Numbered from the stretch's first letter, positions 7,940-17,123 are shown. The stretch is DNA of 64,000 nucleotides from Bacteroidales bacterium (GCA_017445755.1 JAFSSE010000035.1:1-64000), one strand, 5' to 3'. Notes: a model not told the origin generated them from the letters alone. Made by a program: numbers and translations.

Positions 7940-9074
7940 CCCCGCTTTCATAAGGATGCTGGAGGAGTCGGTTGGCGCCGATGCGGCATCCGTCGTCATT
8001 TCAGCCCTGGAAGCCCTCCCGTCAGTATCTATCCGGCTGAATCCGGAGAAACTGACGGAGTGCCCGTTCGAAGGGGGAGAGAAGGTCCCGTGGAGCCCAT
8101 ACGGGTATTTCCTTCCCGAGCGTCCGGTCTTCACCCTGGATCCGCTATTCCATGCGGGCTGCTACTATGTCCAGGATTCTTCGGCGATGTTCGTCGGGGA
8201 GCTTTTCCGGAGGATTGCCGGAGAGTTGGAAGGGCCGGTTTCGGTCCTGGACCTCTGCGCCGCGCCCGGAGGAAAGACTACGGATCTTTCCGCCTCCCTC
8301 CGGGAAAGGTTCGGGGATGATTTTACCCTGATTGCAAACGAGGTCATGAAAAAGCGGTATGGTGTCCTTCGGGGCAATGTACGCACATGGGGGGACCGGA
8401 GGGTAGGAACCCTTTCCCGCGATCCGGCCGGTTTCCCGGGTAAACCGCTGTTTGACATAATTTTAGCCGATGTTCCATGTTCCGGAGAAGGCATGTTCCG
8501 GAAAGATTCCGGAGCGGTGGAAGACTGGTCAGAGAGTACTGTGGAGTTCTGTGCCGCCCGTCAGAAGCGGATTCTTTCGGACATCTGGCCCTCGCTCCGG
8601 CCGGGGGGATACCTTATCTACTCGACCTGTACCTTCAACCGCCTGGAAAACGACGGAATCCTTTCCTGGATAGCTTCTGAGCTAGGTGCGGAGGTGCTTG
8701 ATTTCGGACCATTCGAGGGAGTTTTCAAGACTGAATACGGGTACTCCCTTCTGCCCGGTTTTGTCCGCGGGGAAGGCCAGTTTGCCGCCGCCCTTCGAAA
8801 AGACGGGGACAGCTCCCTCCCTCCTGATGACCTCTTTGCCCTTCTCGGGGCCGAGCGCCCCGCTCCGGAACCCTTGTCCGGTCCCTTCTGGGACCTTTCC
8901 CGGGACGAAGCGGTGAGGTATCTCCATGGCGACGCCCTACGGCTCCCACCAGAGGCCCCGACAGGAGTACTGACGCTTACCTTCGAGGACCATCCGCTGG
9001 GTCAGGCAAAGAACCTTGGATCCCGCTGCAATAACCTTTATCCGAAAGAAAGCCGCATACGGATGAGCATTTGA
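7932..9074 (+). CDS. RsmF/NOP2-type rRNA cytosine-C5 methyltransferase
   Basis: A 380-residue SAM-dependent RNA methyltransferase of the RsmB/NOP2/Sun family. The SAM motif VLDLCAAPGGKTTDL is near residue 107. The two catalytic cysteines are in ADVPCSGEGMFR (about 178-189) and YSTCTFNRLEND (about 231-242). The C-terminal part (about 290-380) looks like the PUA-like tail of YebU/RsmF, which targets 16S rRNA C1407 in E. coli. The exact target here is inferred. The gene starts inside the end of the SRPBCC gene. Confidence 0.9.
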   Translation: MFDPAFIRMLEESVGADAASVVISALEALPSVSIRLNPEKLTECPFEGGEKVPWSPYGYFLPERPVFTLDPLFHAGCYYVQDSSAMFVGELFRRIAGELEGPVSVLDLCAAPGGKTTDLSASLRERFGDDFTLIANEVMKKRYGVLRGNVRTWGDRRVGTLSRDPAGFPGKPLFDIILADVPCSGEGMFRKDSGAVEDWSESTVEFCAARQKRILSDIWPSLRPGGYLIYSTCTFNRLENDGILSWIASELGAEVLDFGPFEGVFKTEYGYSLLPGFVRGEGQFAAALRKDGDSSLPPDDLFALLGAERPAPEPLSGPFWDLSRDEAVRYLHGDALRLPPEAPTGVLTLTFEDHPLGQAKNLGSRCNNLYPKESRIRMSI

Positions 9075-9075
9075 C

Positions 9076-10020
9076 ATGAGAAAAGAGATGAAAAGAATTA
9101 TAATGACAATACTTGCCCTGGCACTAATGGCCGGGGCCTCGGCCCAGACGACGAAGGAGGACTTCCAGCGCAGGTACCAGAACCTTGTGGACAGGGTCGG
9201 AGCCGGAGGAATAGGGGTGGAACCGCTTCTTATAAAGTGGGAGGCGGCCTTCCCGGAAGACCTCAATATGCTCGAAGCGAAGTTCTCCTATTATCTCCAG
9301 AAAAGCGTGACTCCGACCATTATAATCCTGTCCCAGGACAGGTATCTCGGCCGGGAGCCCGTGGTTCCGCTGAAGGATTCAACCGGCAGGTCGGTGAATT
9401 ATTTTGAGGATTACCAGTACAGTGATTCCCTTTTCGCCCTCGCCGGAAGTGCCCTTGACAAGGCGATATCCATCGCCCCTTCCCGCTTTGACTACCGCCT
9501 TGCGAAAACCAATTCGTATATTGGGTATGAGAAGGAAAGCCCGGACATGGCCCTTCAGTATATCCTCGGCATTGTCGCCTACAACTATTCTTCGAAGCCG
9601 GAATGGACCTATCCGGGGATGGAAAAAGTTGACAATGAGGTATTTTGCGCCCTTATCCAGGACTGCTGCTATTCCTTTTTCAGGATAGGAAGCCCCTTCT
9701 CCCAGGAGGCCTTCCGCCAGCTCTCGGAGGAGATGCTCCGATACAATAAGGACAATCCGCTTTTCCTCGATAACATGGGGTCATACTGGCTGGTCGCAAA
9801 GCGCGACAGCAAGAAGGCGCTGAAGTATTACAACAAGGTTCTGAAAAAGCATCCGGACGACCTTACGGCCATCCGGAACTGTATCCTTCTTGCCAGGAAC
9901 GACAAGAACATAAAACTTGAGAAAAAGTATCTTCCGATGCTGGTAAAATACGGAGAAACGGAAAATGACCGGAACTCCGCCAAGGCCCGCCTTACTGCTC
10001 TTTCTCTGATGGAGAAGTAG
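9076..10020 (+). CDS. exported TPR-containing protein
   Basis: A 314-residue protein with an N-terminal signal peptide ending near ASAQ (about residue 24; an alternative start is the ATG at 9088). Helical repeats follow, the clearest at about residues 240-275 (SYWLVAKRDSKKALKYYNKV...). It probably acts as a periplasmic scaffold. It begins 1 base after the methyltransferase stop. The 3' end overlaps the 3' end of cstA on the other strand by 29 bases. Confidence 0.75.
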   Translation: MRKEMKRIIMTILALALMAGASAQTTKEDFQRRYQNLVDRVGAGGIGVEPLLIKWEAAFPEDLNMLEAKFSYYLQKSVTPTIIILSQDRYLGREPVVPLKDSTGRSVNYFEDYQYSDSLFALAGSALDKAISIAPSRFDYRLAKTNSYIGYEKESPDMALQYILGIVAYNYSSKPEWTYPGMEKVDNEVFCALIQDCCYSFFRIGSPFSQEAFRQLSEEMLRYNKDNPLFLDNMGSYWLVAKRDSKKALKYYNKVLKKHPDDLTAIRNCILLARNDKNIKLEKKYLPMLVKYGETENDRNSAKARLTALSLMEK

Positions 10021-11455
10021 CCCTTTTTCCCTTCCACAGGTAGAATAGAACGACCGAAATCAGCGCGGCGGATGCTCCGATCGCGACATTCCACGTTGAG
10101 GGCAGGTTGAAGCCGATCTTTGCGATTGCGATATAGGTGGTTACCACCGCAGTCATGAATACCGCCGGGAGGAAGGTGATAAGGTAGTACAGGCCGCTTT
10201 TTTTCCGTACAAAATATACCGTCGCAGCCCAGAGGGAGAAGACCGCGAGCGTCTGGTTGGCCCATCCGAAGTAACGCCAGATGATGTTGAAACCATCCTC
10301 GTTTGCCACATTGAACCACAGGAGGGCGGTTGCCGCGAGGAAGAGGGGAATCGCAATTATAAGGCGGTTCTTTACGTCTTTCTGACCGATTTTCAGGAAG
10401 TCGGCGATGATGAGCCGGGAGCTCCGGAAGGCGGTGTCACCGCTGGTAATCGGGGCGGCGACGACCCCCAGGATTGCGAGGATGCCGCCCACTATGCCGA
10501 GCCAGCTTTCAGAGACCTTGGTGACCACGGTCGGGGCGGCAGCGGCGGTAGTGGACCCGACCTCCGCGGCGCCTCCGTCGAAGAAGAAGTAGGAGGAGAC
10601 GGCGGCCCAGACGAGGGCGACGATTCCTTCCGTAATCATGGAGCCGTAGAATATGGCCCGTCCTTCGCGTTCATTTTCCATGCAGCGGGCCATAAGGGGA
10701 CTCTGGGTGCCGTGGAATCCGCTTATCGCCCCGCAGGCGATGGTGATGAACAGGCAGGGGAAAATCGGCTGGTCCGCCGGTCCCCGTGAGCCCAGTCCGT
10801 CCCAGATTTCCGGGAGGGAAGGCCATTTAATGAAGAGCACGACCATCAGGGAAACCGCCATAAAAAGCAGGGCGAAAGCGAAGAGAGGGTAGATTTTGCC
10901 GATAATCTTGTCTATCGGAAGGAGGGTTGCTACAATATAGTAAAGGAAGATAATGAGGACCCAGAGCATTATCGAGTTCCGGCCTCCGTCTCCGGCGATG
11001 TCTCCAAGAATCAGGGCGGGGGAGTACACGAAAACGGTTCCGACAAGGAGCAGCAGAATTACCGAAAAGACGAGCATCACCTTTTTTGTCCCCTTGCCGA
11101 GGTAGATTCCGACGAGTTCCGGAAGCCCTACGCCGCCATGCCGGACCGAGAGCATTCCGACCATGTAGTCATGGACGGCACCGGCAAAGATGCAGCCGAA
11201 AACAATCCACAGGTAGGCCGAGGGCCCGAATTTCGCGCCCATGATGGCACCGAAGATGGGGCCTGTTCCGGCAATGTTGAGGAACTGGATCATGAATACC
11301 TTCCAGGAAGGCATCTTGATGAAGTCAACACCGTCGGCCTTCGTGACGGCCGGCGTTTTCCTTCCGGGTTCCGGTCCGAAGACCTTCTCCACGAATTTTC
11401 CATAGAGGATATAGCCCAGAATAAGGGCGACAAAACTCAATATGAACGAAATCAT
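9992..11455 (-). CDS. cstA: CstA-family peptide/pyruvate transporter
   Basis: A 487-residue, highly hydrophobic inner-membrane protein with at least eleven predicted membrane segments. The start MISFILSF at 11455 is chosen because a longer reading frame would run through the promoter. The conserved CstA segments are present: MPSWKVFMIQFLNIAGTGPI, GLPELVGIYLGK, CGAISGFHGTQSP and a GDTAFRSSRLIIAD motif. CstA proteins import peptides or pyruvate during carbon starvation. This is the shorter Bacteroidota form. The terminal 29 bases overlap the convergent TPR gene. Confidence 0.9.
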   Translation of the reverse strand: MISFILSFVALILGYILYGKFVEKVFGPEPGRKTPAVTKADGVDFIKMPSWKVFMIQFLNIAGTGPIFGAIMGAKFGPSAYLWIVFGCIFAGAVHDYMVGMLSVRHGGVGLPELVGIYLGKGTKKVMLVFSVILLLLVGTVFVYSPALILGDIAGDGGRNSIMLWVLIIFLYYIVATLLPIDKIIGKIYPLFAFALLFMAVSLMVVLFIKWPSLPEIWDGLGSRGPADQPIFPCLFITIACGAISGFHGTQSPLMARCMENEREGRAIFYGSMITEGIVALVWAAVSSYFFFDGGAAEVGSTTAAAAPTVVTKVSESWLGIVGGILAILGVVAAPITSGDTAFRSSRLIIADFLKIGQKDVKNRLIIAIPLFLAATALLWFNVANEDGFNIIWRYFGWANQTLAVFSLWAATVYFVRKKSGLYYLITFLPAVFMTAVVTTYIAIAKIGFNLPSTWNVAIGASAALISVVLFYLWKGKRATSPSEKEQ

Positions 11456-11478
11456 CGGTTGAAAATGTTTTAGTTCAG

Positions 11479-11508
11479 CAAAGATAAGGAAAATATTTCG
11501 TACCTTTA
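11479..11508. promoter_or_regulatory. divergent promoter region cstA / GH2
   Basis: The minus strand carries a perfect -7 box TATCTTTG (CAAAGATA at 11479-11486) for cstA, with a leader of about 20 bases. The plus strand has TACCTTTA (11501-11508), one mismatch from TAnnTTTG, 24 bases before the GH2 start. No convincing -33 boxes were found. Confidence 0.5.
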
Positions 11509-11532
11509 ACGGGTAAAACTGATAACATCTGT

Positions 11533-13419
11533 ATGAAAACACTGCGTATCCTCCTACCGGCGCTCTCCGCTGCGCTTCTTCTTTTTTCCTGCTCCGGCAA
11601 TAAAGAGCAGTATGCCCCTGTGGAAGGGCGGATAATGACCCGCTGGGCTTCGGAAGTAAGTCCGGAAAACTGCTGGAAAGAGTATCCCCGCCCCCAGCTT
11701 GTCCGGAAAGAGTGGAAGGACCTCAACGGGCTCTGGAACTATGCCGTAGTCCCTTCAAAAGAAGGGGCTGATCCGGCGGAATGGACCCCCTCGGAAATAA
11801 GCTCATGGGACGGTAAGATACTGGTTCCCTTCGCGATAGAGTCAGCACTTTCCGGGGTTGGAAAGCATGTCGGGGACTCCTGCCGCCTGGTGTATGAGCG
11901 CCTTTTCAGCGTCCCTGGAAAATGGTCCGGACGAAGGACGGTTCTCCATTTTGACGCGGTGGACTGGGCTGCATCAGTATCGGTCAACGGGGTAACCGCG
12001 GTGACCCATACGGGGGGATATGTGCCTTTCTCCGCCGACATTACTGACCTTCTCGTACCGGGAGAGAACACCCTCCGCGTAGAGGTCTATGACGCGACGG
12101 ATGACAATACCCAGCCGCGCGGAAAGCAGGTTTCACGGCCCCGCGGCATCTGGTACACCTCGGTTACCGGAATCTGGCAGAGCGTCTGGATGGAACCGGT
12201 AGCCGCAGACCGTATAGAAGCTTATTATACGGAGTGTTCCCTCGAAGACGGGACCATCTATGTATTCCCCGAGATTGAGGGAGAAGGAGAACTAACAGTT
12301 GCCCTCCGGGAAGGAGGAAAGGGCTGGGCTGCGGATACGGGAAAGCCCGGAAAGCGTATTTCCGAGGCCGTGGTTTCCGACGGCCGGGTTGACCTGAAGG
12401 CCGGGGAGGTCCGGACATGGTCTCCGGAGAGCCCTTATCTCTATGCCCTGGAATTCACCCTCAGAAAAGACGGGAAGGTCGTGGACCGGGCCCTTGGCTA
12501 TGCCGCTTTCAGGGAAATCAGCGTTTCGACGGATGAAAAGGGACTTCAGCGTCTTGCCCTGAACGGGGAGCCGCTCTTCCAGTACGGGCCCCTCGACCAG
12601 GGCTGGTGGCCCGACGGGCTCTATACCGCCCCCTGCGACGAAGCCCTCCGTTTCGATATCGAGAAGACAAAGGAGTTCGGATACAACATGATCCGGAAAC
12701 ATATTAAGGTAGAGCCCTCCCGCTGGTATGCCTGGTGTGACCGGCTCGGAATACTCGTCTGGCAGGACATGCCCTCAATTACCGACCACCGCTTCCAGAA
12801 ATGGGACCAGAACACCCCGTACGGCGGGACCGAATGGGATGCCCCCGCAGAGGTCCGGAAGACCTATTATAAGGAATGGGGTGAGATTATTTCCCATCTG
12901 AGGACCTTCCCTTCGATAGTGACATGGGTGCCCTTCAACGAGGCATGGGCCCAGTTTGAAACTTCAACCGTAGTGAACTTTACGAGGGCACAGGATCCCA
13001 CTCGGCTTATCAATTCCGCCTCCGGAGGAAACTTCTTCGCCGAAGTCGGAGACATCCTCGACTCCCATCACTATCCCGACCCGAAGATGCGCCTCTGGGC
13101 GGATACCCTGGTGAATGTCCTCGGCGAGTACGGCGGTATCGGGCTCGCGGTGGAAGGCCATCTCTGGCAGCCCGACCGCAACTGGGGCTATGTCCAGTAC
13201 AAGACCGGCGAAGAGGTGTTCGAAACTTACGCCAGCTATGCGGAGCAGCTTAAGGGTGAGATTGCCCGCGGCTGCGCTGCCGCCGTCTATACCCAGACCA
13301 CCGATGTTGAAATCGAGGTGAACGGACTCATGACATATGACCGTGAGGTCATAAAGATGGATGCTTCCCGGCTGAGGGAAGTGAATCTCGGCGTAATCGC
13401 TTCCATGAAACAAGAGTAG
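11533..13419 (+). CDS. GH2-family glycoside hydrolase lipoprotein
   Basis: A 628-residue enzyme with a lipoprotein signal (LLLFSCSG, lipid Cys about residue 20). It has a sugar-binding jelly-roll domain (about 45-215), an Ig-like domain (about 220-330) and a TIM barrel (about 335-620). The GH2 acid/base is Glu470 in WVPFNEAW and the nucleophile is Glu532 in VLGEYGG, so it should be active. The family includes beta-galactosidases, glucuronidases and mannosidases; the substrate is not predictable from what I can see. A secreted esterase gene follows 5 bases later, suggesting joint breakdown of an acylated glycan. Confidence 0.9.
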   Translation: MKTLRILLPALSAALLLFSCSGNKEQYAPVEGRIMTRWASEVSPENCWKEYPRPQLVRKEWKDLNGLWNYAVVPSKEGADPAEWTPSEISSWDGKILVPFAIESALSGVGKHVGDSCRLVYERLFSVPGKWSGRRTVLHFDAVDWAASVSVNGVTAVTHTGGYVPFSADITDLLVPGENTLRVEVYDATDDNTQPRGKQVSRPRGIWYTSVTGIWQSVWMEPVAADRIEAYYTECSLEDGTIYVFPEIEGEGELTVALREGGKGWAADTGKPGKRISEAVVSDGRVDLKAGEVRTWSPESPYLYALEFTLRKDGKVVDRALGYAAFREISVSTDEKGLQRLALNGEPLFQYGPLDQGWWPDGLYTAPCDEALRFDIEKTKEFGYNMIRKHIKVEPSRWYAWCDRLGILVWQDMPSITDHRFQKWDQNTPYGGTEWDAPAEVRKTYYKEWGEIISHLRTFPSIVTWVPFNEAWAQFETSTVVNFTRAQDPTRLINSASGGNFFAEVGDILDSHHYPDPKMRLWADTLVNVLGEYGGIGLAVEGHLWQPDRNWGYVQYKTGEEVFETYASYAEQLKGEIARGCAAAVYTQTTDVEIEVNGLMTYDREVIKMDASRLREVNLGVIASMKQE

Positions 13420-13424
13420 AAGGT

Positions 13425-14372
13425 ATGAAAAAGATGCTTTTTGCCGCCATAGGAGCGGTTCTTTTCCTTAGCTTGGGCGCTGCCCGTGCCCAGAATCTTT
13501 CCGGGACCTACCTGTTTGCCCAGCGGGATACCTGCGACCTGTATTTCGACGTCTATGACCCCGCTCCCGGCTCCGAGACAGCCGTTGACGGGGTAGAGAA
13601 ACCCTCCATACTGTTTGTTTTCGGCGGCGGGTTCGTAGGAGGGGAGCGTTCCAATTCCGGCTATCTCGGCTGGTTCCGCCTTATGAACGAGAACGGATAC
13701 CGGGTGATAACCGTCGATTACCGTCTCGGGCTTAAGGGGAAGAAGGTCTCCTTCAGTCCTACAGGACTTATCAAGACTGCCAAAAATACGGTGAAAGCCG
13801 TGGAAATCGGGGTTGAGGACCTCTTTTCAGCTGTCAATTACATTGTGGACAACAAGGAGGCCCTCGGGGTCGACCCGGACAAAATCGTCCTTGCCGGGAG
13901 TTCCGCCGGGGCAATCATCTCCCTCGGAGCCGAATATTTCATCTCTAACGGTGAAACAATCGCTAAGACGCTTCCGGAAGGGTTTAATTTCCGGGGTGTA
14001 ATCTCATATGCGGGTGCGATCGTGGATGATGGGGGAACGCCGAAGTACGCCTCCGCCCCCTGTCCGACCCTTCTTTTCCATGGGATTGAGGACCGTCTTG
14101 TCCAGTACAACAAGCTCCAGGTCCTGAAGCTTGGGATGTGGGGATCGAATGTGCTCGCCGGCATATATGCTAAAAACGGTTATAATTATAACATTTACCG
14201 GTTTGTCGGCCATGCCCACGATATTGCGGCAAACTTTATCGCCCTCTGGCCCTACCAGGATGAGTTTATCCGTAAGAACGTAATGAAAGGAAACCGCAGC
14301 ATCGTCGATGCTACGGTTGATGATCCTTCCGTACCCGTCTGGGAGGCCCCTACGAGGGATACTCTGTATTGA
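13425..14372 (+). CDS. secreted alpha/beta-hydrolase (carboxylesterase-like)
   Basis: A 315-residue protein with a signal peptide ending near ARAQ (residue 23). The oxyanion-hole segment FVFGGGFVGGE (about 65-75) and the nucleophile elbow GSSAGA (about 158-163) mark a carboxylesterase/BD-FAE-like hydrolase. The histidine is probably in VGHAHDIAA near residue 265, with the acid in HGIEDRLV. It lies 5 bases after the GH2 gene on the same strand, so it may remove acetyl or feruloyl groups from the same glycan. The stop is 3 bases from the end of the convergent fabF. Confidence 0.82.
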   Translation: MKKMLFAAIGAVLFLSLGAARAQNLSGTYLFAQRDTCDLYFDVYDPAPGSETAVDGVEKPSILFVFGGGFVGGERSNSGYLGWFRLMNENGYRVITVDYRLGLKGKKVSFSPTGLIKTAKNTVKAVEIGVEDLFSAVNYIVDNKEALGVDPDKIVLAGSSAGAIISLGAEYFISNGETIAKTLPEGFNFRGVISYAGAIVDDGGTPKYASAPCPTLLFHGIEDRLVQYNKLQVLKLGMWGSNVLAGIYAKNGYNYNIYRFVGHAHDIAANFIALWPYQDEFIRKNVMKGNRSIVDATVDDPSVPVWEAPTRDTLY

Positions 14373-14375
14373 TTC

Positions 14376-15644
14376 TTAACCCTTGAAAGGGCGGAAGGCG
14401 ACGCAGGCGTTGTGTCCGCCGAAGCCGAGGGAATCGGAGATGCCGATTGTCAGGTCCGTCTTGACTGCGACGTTCGGCGTGTAGTCCAGATCGCATTCGG
14501 GATCCGGGCTGTCGAGGTTGATTGTCGGCGGAACGATTCCGTCGCGGAGGGCGAGGACGGTTGTAATGGCCTCGGCTGCTCCGGCGGCTCCGAACATATG
14601 GCCCGTCATGGACTTGATCGAACTGATATGGGCTTTGTATGCGAAGTCTCCGAGGGCGAGTTTATATGCCTTCGTCTCGGCGACGTCGTTAAGGTGGGTT
14701 CCGGTTCCGTGGGCGTTGATGTACAGGTTGTCTTTTGAGGCGTCGAAGCCGGCCTCCCGGAGCGCATCCTTGAGACACTGGCTCTGGGTCGTGCCGTCCG
14801 GCCTCGGTGCGGTTGCATGGTAGGCGTCGCAGGTATTGCCGTAACCGACCATCTCCGCGTAGATTTTCGCACCCCTCTCTTTGGCGTGCTGATACTCTTC
14901 CAGTATAAGGATTCCGGCTCCGTCGCCCATGACAAAGCCCTGGCGGTTGGCATTGAAGGGCAGGGAGGCGTAATTGGGATCCTCTGCGCGTGAAAGGGCC
15001 CGGGCGTTTGCAAAGGCGGCGATGCCGAGCGGAATCGTCGCATTCTCGCAGCCGCCTGCGATGATTGCGTCAGCATATCCGTGGCGGATGGCCCGGAAGG
15101 CCTCTCCGATGCAGTGGGAAGATGTTGCGCATGCGGTTACGATGTCGAGGCAGGGGCCTTCTGCCGTGTGCCTGATAGCGATATTTCCGGCTGCGATGTT
15201 TGAAATCATGGTCGGGACAAAGAGGGGGGAAACCCACTTCCCGGTAGGGTCTTCAATCATCTTTGCGGTTTCCCGGTACTGTACCTCGAAGCCGCCGATT
15301 CCGGAGCCGACATAGACCCCTAGACGGAACGGATCGATATTCCGGTTTTCCCCGGTTGAGCAGAGAGCGGAATCGTTCATGGCCTGGTAGGCGGCTGCCA
15401 TGCCGTAAAGGGTGAAACGGTCCTGCTTGCGGATGAACGGTTTGTCCATTCCATACTCCTCCGGATTGAAGTTCTTAATCTTTCCGGCTATCTTGACGGG
15501 CAGGTCCGCCTGCTCGAACTCTTCGACGAATTCAATGCCGCAGACTCCGCTGCGAAGGTTGTTCCAGAATGTCCCGATGTCGTTTCCGATGGAGGATACG
15601 ACTCCAAGGCCGGTTACAACTACTCTTCTGTATTGCTGTTGCAT
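14376..15644 (-). CDS. fabF: 3-oxoacyl-ACP synthase II (FabF/KAS II family)
   Basis: A 422-residue condensing enzyme starting MQQQYRRVVVTGLG at 15644. A longer frame would run into the divergent LytTR gene. The Cys-His-His triad is visible: DIVTACATSSH, INAHGTGTHLND and KSMTGHMFGAAG. It elongates acyl-ACP with malonyl-ACP. It is not beside acpP, fabH or rnc as the housekeeping copy often is, so it may be a second paralogue with a specialised role; this is inference. It is divergent from a membrane LytTR regulator and convergent with the esterase gene. Confidence 0.9.
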   Translation of the reverse strand: MQQQYRRVVVTGLGVVSSIGNDIGTFWNNLRSGVCGIEFVEEFEQADLPVKIAGKIKNFNPEEYGMDKPFIRKQDRFTLYGMAAAYQAMNDSALCSTGENRNIDPFRLGVYVGSGIGGFEVQYRETAKMIEDPTGKWVSPLFVPTMISNIAAGNIAIRHTAEGPCLDIVTACATSSHCIGEAFRAIRHGYADAIIAGGCENATIPLGIAAFANARALSRAEDPNYASLPFNANRQGFVMGDGAGILILEEYQHAKERGAKIYAEMVGYGNTCDAYHATAPRPDGTTQSQCLKDALREAGFDASKDNLYINAHGTGTHLNDVAETKAYKLALGDFAYKAHISSIKSMTGHMFGAAGAAEAITTVLALRDGIVPPTINLDSPDPECDLDYTPNVAVKTDLTIGISDSLGFGGHNACVAFRPFKG

Positions 15645-15669
15645 AGTATGTCCTTTATTTAGTAGACTG

Positions 15670-15707
15670 CAAAGATAACACTTTTTACTGGAAATTTTGT
15701 AATTTTG
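15670..15707. promoter_or_regulatory. divergent promoters fabF / LytTR
   Basis: The minus strand has a perfect -7 box (CAAAGATA 15670-15677) for fabF, giving a leader of roughly 20 bases. The plus strand has TAATTTTG (15700-15707), 6 bases before the LytTR ATG, so that transcript would start at or next to the start codon. The 69-base region has room for little else. Confidence 0.55.
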
Positions 15708-15713
15708 CATTCT

Positions 15714-16598
15714 ATGGAAAGTGAGGAGAAAAAATACATTCCCGGTTTTCTCCGGGAAAAATTCGAGCTGATGGGGACGATTATATTTGCGGCCCTCTTC
15801 TCTGTCGTTTTCCTGCTTATGGTGATACCGTTTTCGGACAACGCCTGGTTCCGTCTCGGGAACAGCATTTTCTTCCGGTTTACCGTCCTCTTCGCCTTCG
15901 GCGCCTTCGTAATAGTCGCCCTCAGCCGTTTCGTGATGTACAGGACGAGGAAAAATTTCCCTTTGAACTGGACCGGTTACGTCCTGTGGTGTGGTTCGGA
16001 GGTTCTCGTGATCTGCCTTCTCTACACCCTCTTTACCCTTACTGTCGCCCGCCCCGAAGGTCAGGGCTTCCTCCCGATTTTCGTCCACTCCCTCGCCTAT
16101 GGAATCGTCTGCCTTGGCATTCCGTATATTATTGCCGGGCTGGTCTTTACGGTAGTCCATCAGAAGAAGATTATCCGGCTTATCAACATGAAAGAAGAGG
16201 CGTCTGAGGAAGGGGTGGAACACCCCGCTCAGACTACGTCCGAGAAGATAACCCTATTCGACAACAGCGGCGTCCTGAAGCTTTCTATCAGCAGCTCGGA
16301 CCTCTATTATATCGAATCGGACGACAATTACATCAAGGTCTGGTATATAGACACGAAGAATGTCCTTAAAACCTATATGCTCCGCTGCCGTCTGAAAACG
16401 GTCGAAGAGAGCTTCAAGGGAAGCGGTCTCGTCCGCTGCCACAGGAAGTTCATAGTGAATATGAATAAGGTAAAGGCCCTCCGGAGGGAAAGGGACGGCT
16501 ATGAGCTGGACCTCGACGACAAGCGCATTCCTCCCATCCCGGTTACGAAAACCTATACCGAGAGCATCATAGCGCTATTCTCCGGGAGGGGAGAGTAA
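15714..16598 (+). CDS. membrane-anchored LytTR-family transcription regulator
   Basis: A 294-residue protein with four N-terminal membrane helices (about residues 20-42, 55-77, 92-112 and 122-148) and a C-terminal LytTR DNA-binding domain (about 185-290). The LytTR pattern is clear: YYIESDDNYIKVWY, MLRCRLKTVEESF and LVRCHRKFIVNMNKV. There is no receiver domain, so it would sense a membrane signal directly. A TTG upstream lies inside the -7 box, so the ATG at 15714 is preferred. The stop abuts the stop of the DUF4293 gene on the other strand. Confidence 0.85.
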   Translation: MESEEKKYIPGFLREKFELMGTIIFAALFSVVFLLMVIPFSDNAWFRLGNSIFFRFTVLFAFGAFVIVALSRFVMYRTRKNFPLNWTGYVLWCGSEVLVICLLYTLFTLTVARPEGQGFLPIFVHSLAYGIVCLGIPYIIAGLVFTVVHQKKIIRLINMKEEASEEGVEHPAQTTSEKITLFDNSGVLKLSISSSDLYYIESDDNYIKVWYIDTKNVLKTYMLRCRLKTVEESFKGSGLVRCHRKFIVNMNKVKALRRERDGYELDLDDKRIPPIPVTKTYTESIIALFSGRGE

Positions 16599-17039
16599 TT
16601 ATTTCCTGCGGCGGTCGCGGCGGGAGTCGCGGATGCGGTAGGCGGTTTCGACCATAAGCTGGTCCTGGAAACAGCCACGGGCGGCAAGGGCGTTTGAAAT
16701 TGCGATTACAAGAGGAAAAATCACGGTCCAGCGGAAGACTACGCCTTCGGGAGCGCTGAAATACATGTATGCAAGCCACGCCTGGGCGCCGAGTGCAACG
16801 AGGGCGGAAAGGACCGACAGTCGCATCTGGAGAATCCGTACCTTGAAGGTAACGAGCGCGAGGATGGTCATGAGGGCGAGGATGACCAGCAAAATCCCGA
16901 AATACGGCTTCTGGAGGGCAAGGTAGCGGGTGCTTTCAAGCCCGTCGGCGCCATTGACGGAACAGGCGGTCCCAAAAACCAGGCAGAGTACAAGTATTGT
17001 GGATATTGCGAGATAGAGGGTCTGAATTCTTTGCCACAT
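16599..17039 (-). CDS. DUF4293 family membrane protein
   Basis: A 146-residue protein with four membrane helices (about residues 5-24, 46-62, 72-92 and 100-118) and a basic C-terminal tail (RRDRRRK). The MWQRIQTLYLAIS start and overall plan match the DUF4293 family, which I know only from Bacteroidota. Function is unknown. Its stop codon directly abuts that of the convergent LytTR gene (no spacer). It is divergent from the nucleoside phosphorylase. Confidence 0.78.
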   Translation of the reverse strand: MWQRIQTLYLAISTILVLCLVFGTACSVNGADGLESTRYLALQKPYFGILLVILALMTILALVTFKVRILQMRLSVLSALVALGAQAWLAYMYFSAPEGVVFRWTVIFPLVIAISNALAARGCFQDQLMVETAYRIRDSRRDRRRK

Positions 17040-17063
17040 GGTCGTTCTGTTTAAAAATCATGA

Positions 17064-17100
17064 CAAAAATAGGAAAATCCCGTCTAAAAAACTATATTTG
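17064..17100. promoter_or_regulatory. divergent promoters DUF4293 / nucleoside phosphorylase
   Basis: TATATTTG (17093-17100, plus strand) lies 23 bases before the phosphorylase start. CAAAAATA (17064-17071) gives TATTTTTG on the minus strand, 24 bases before the DUF4293 start. Both fit TAnnTTTG exactly; -33 boxes are not clear. Confidence 0.55.
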
Positions 17101-17123
17101 CCCTTTAACTAATACCATTTGCC

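Noticed and set aside
15645-16223. Upstream extension of fabF across the LytTR gene
   Set aside because: The condensing-enzyme domain starts at MQQQYRR; the extension is antisense to a clear regulator gene and crosses the promoter.
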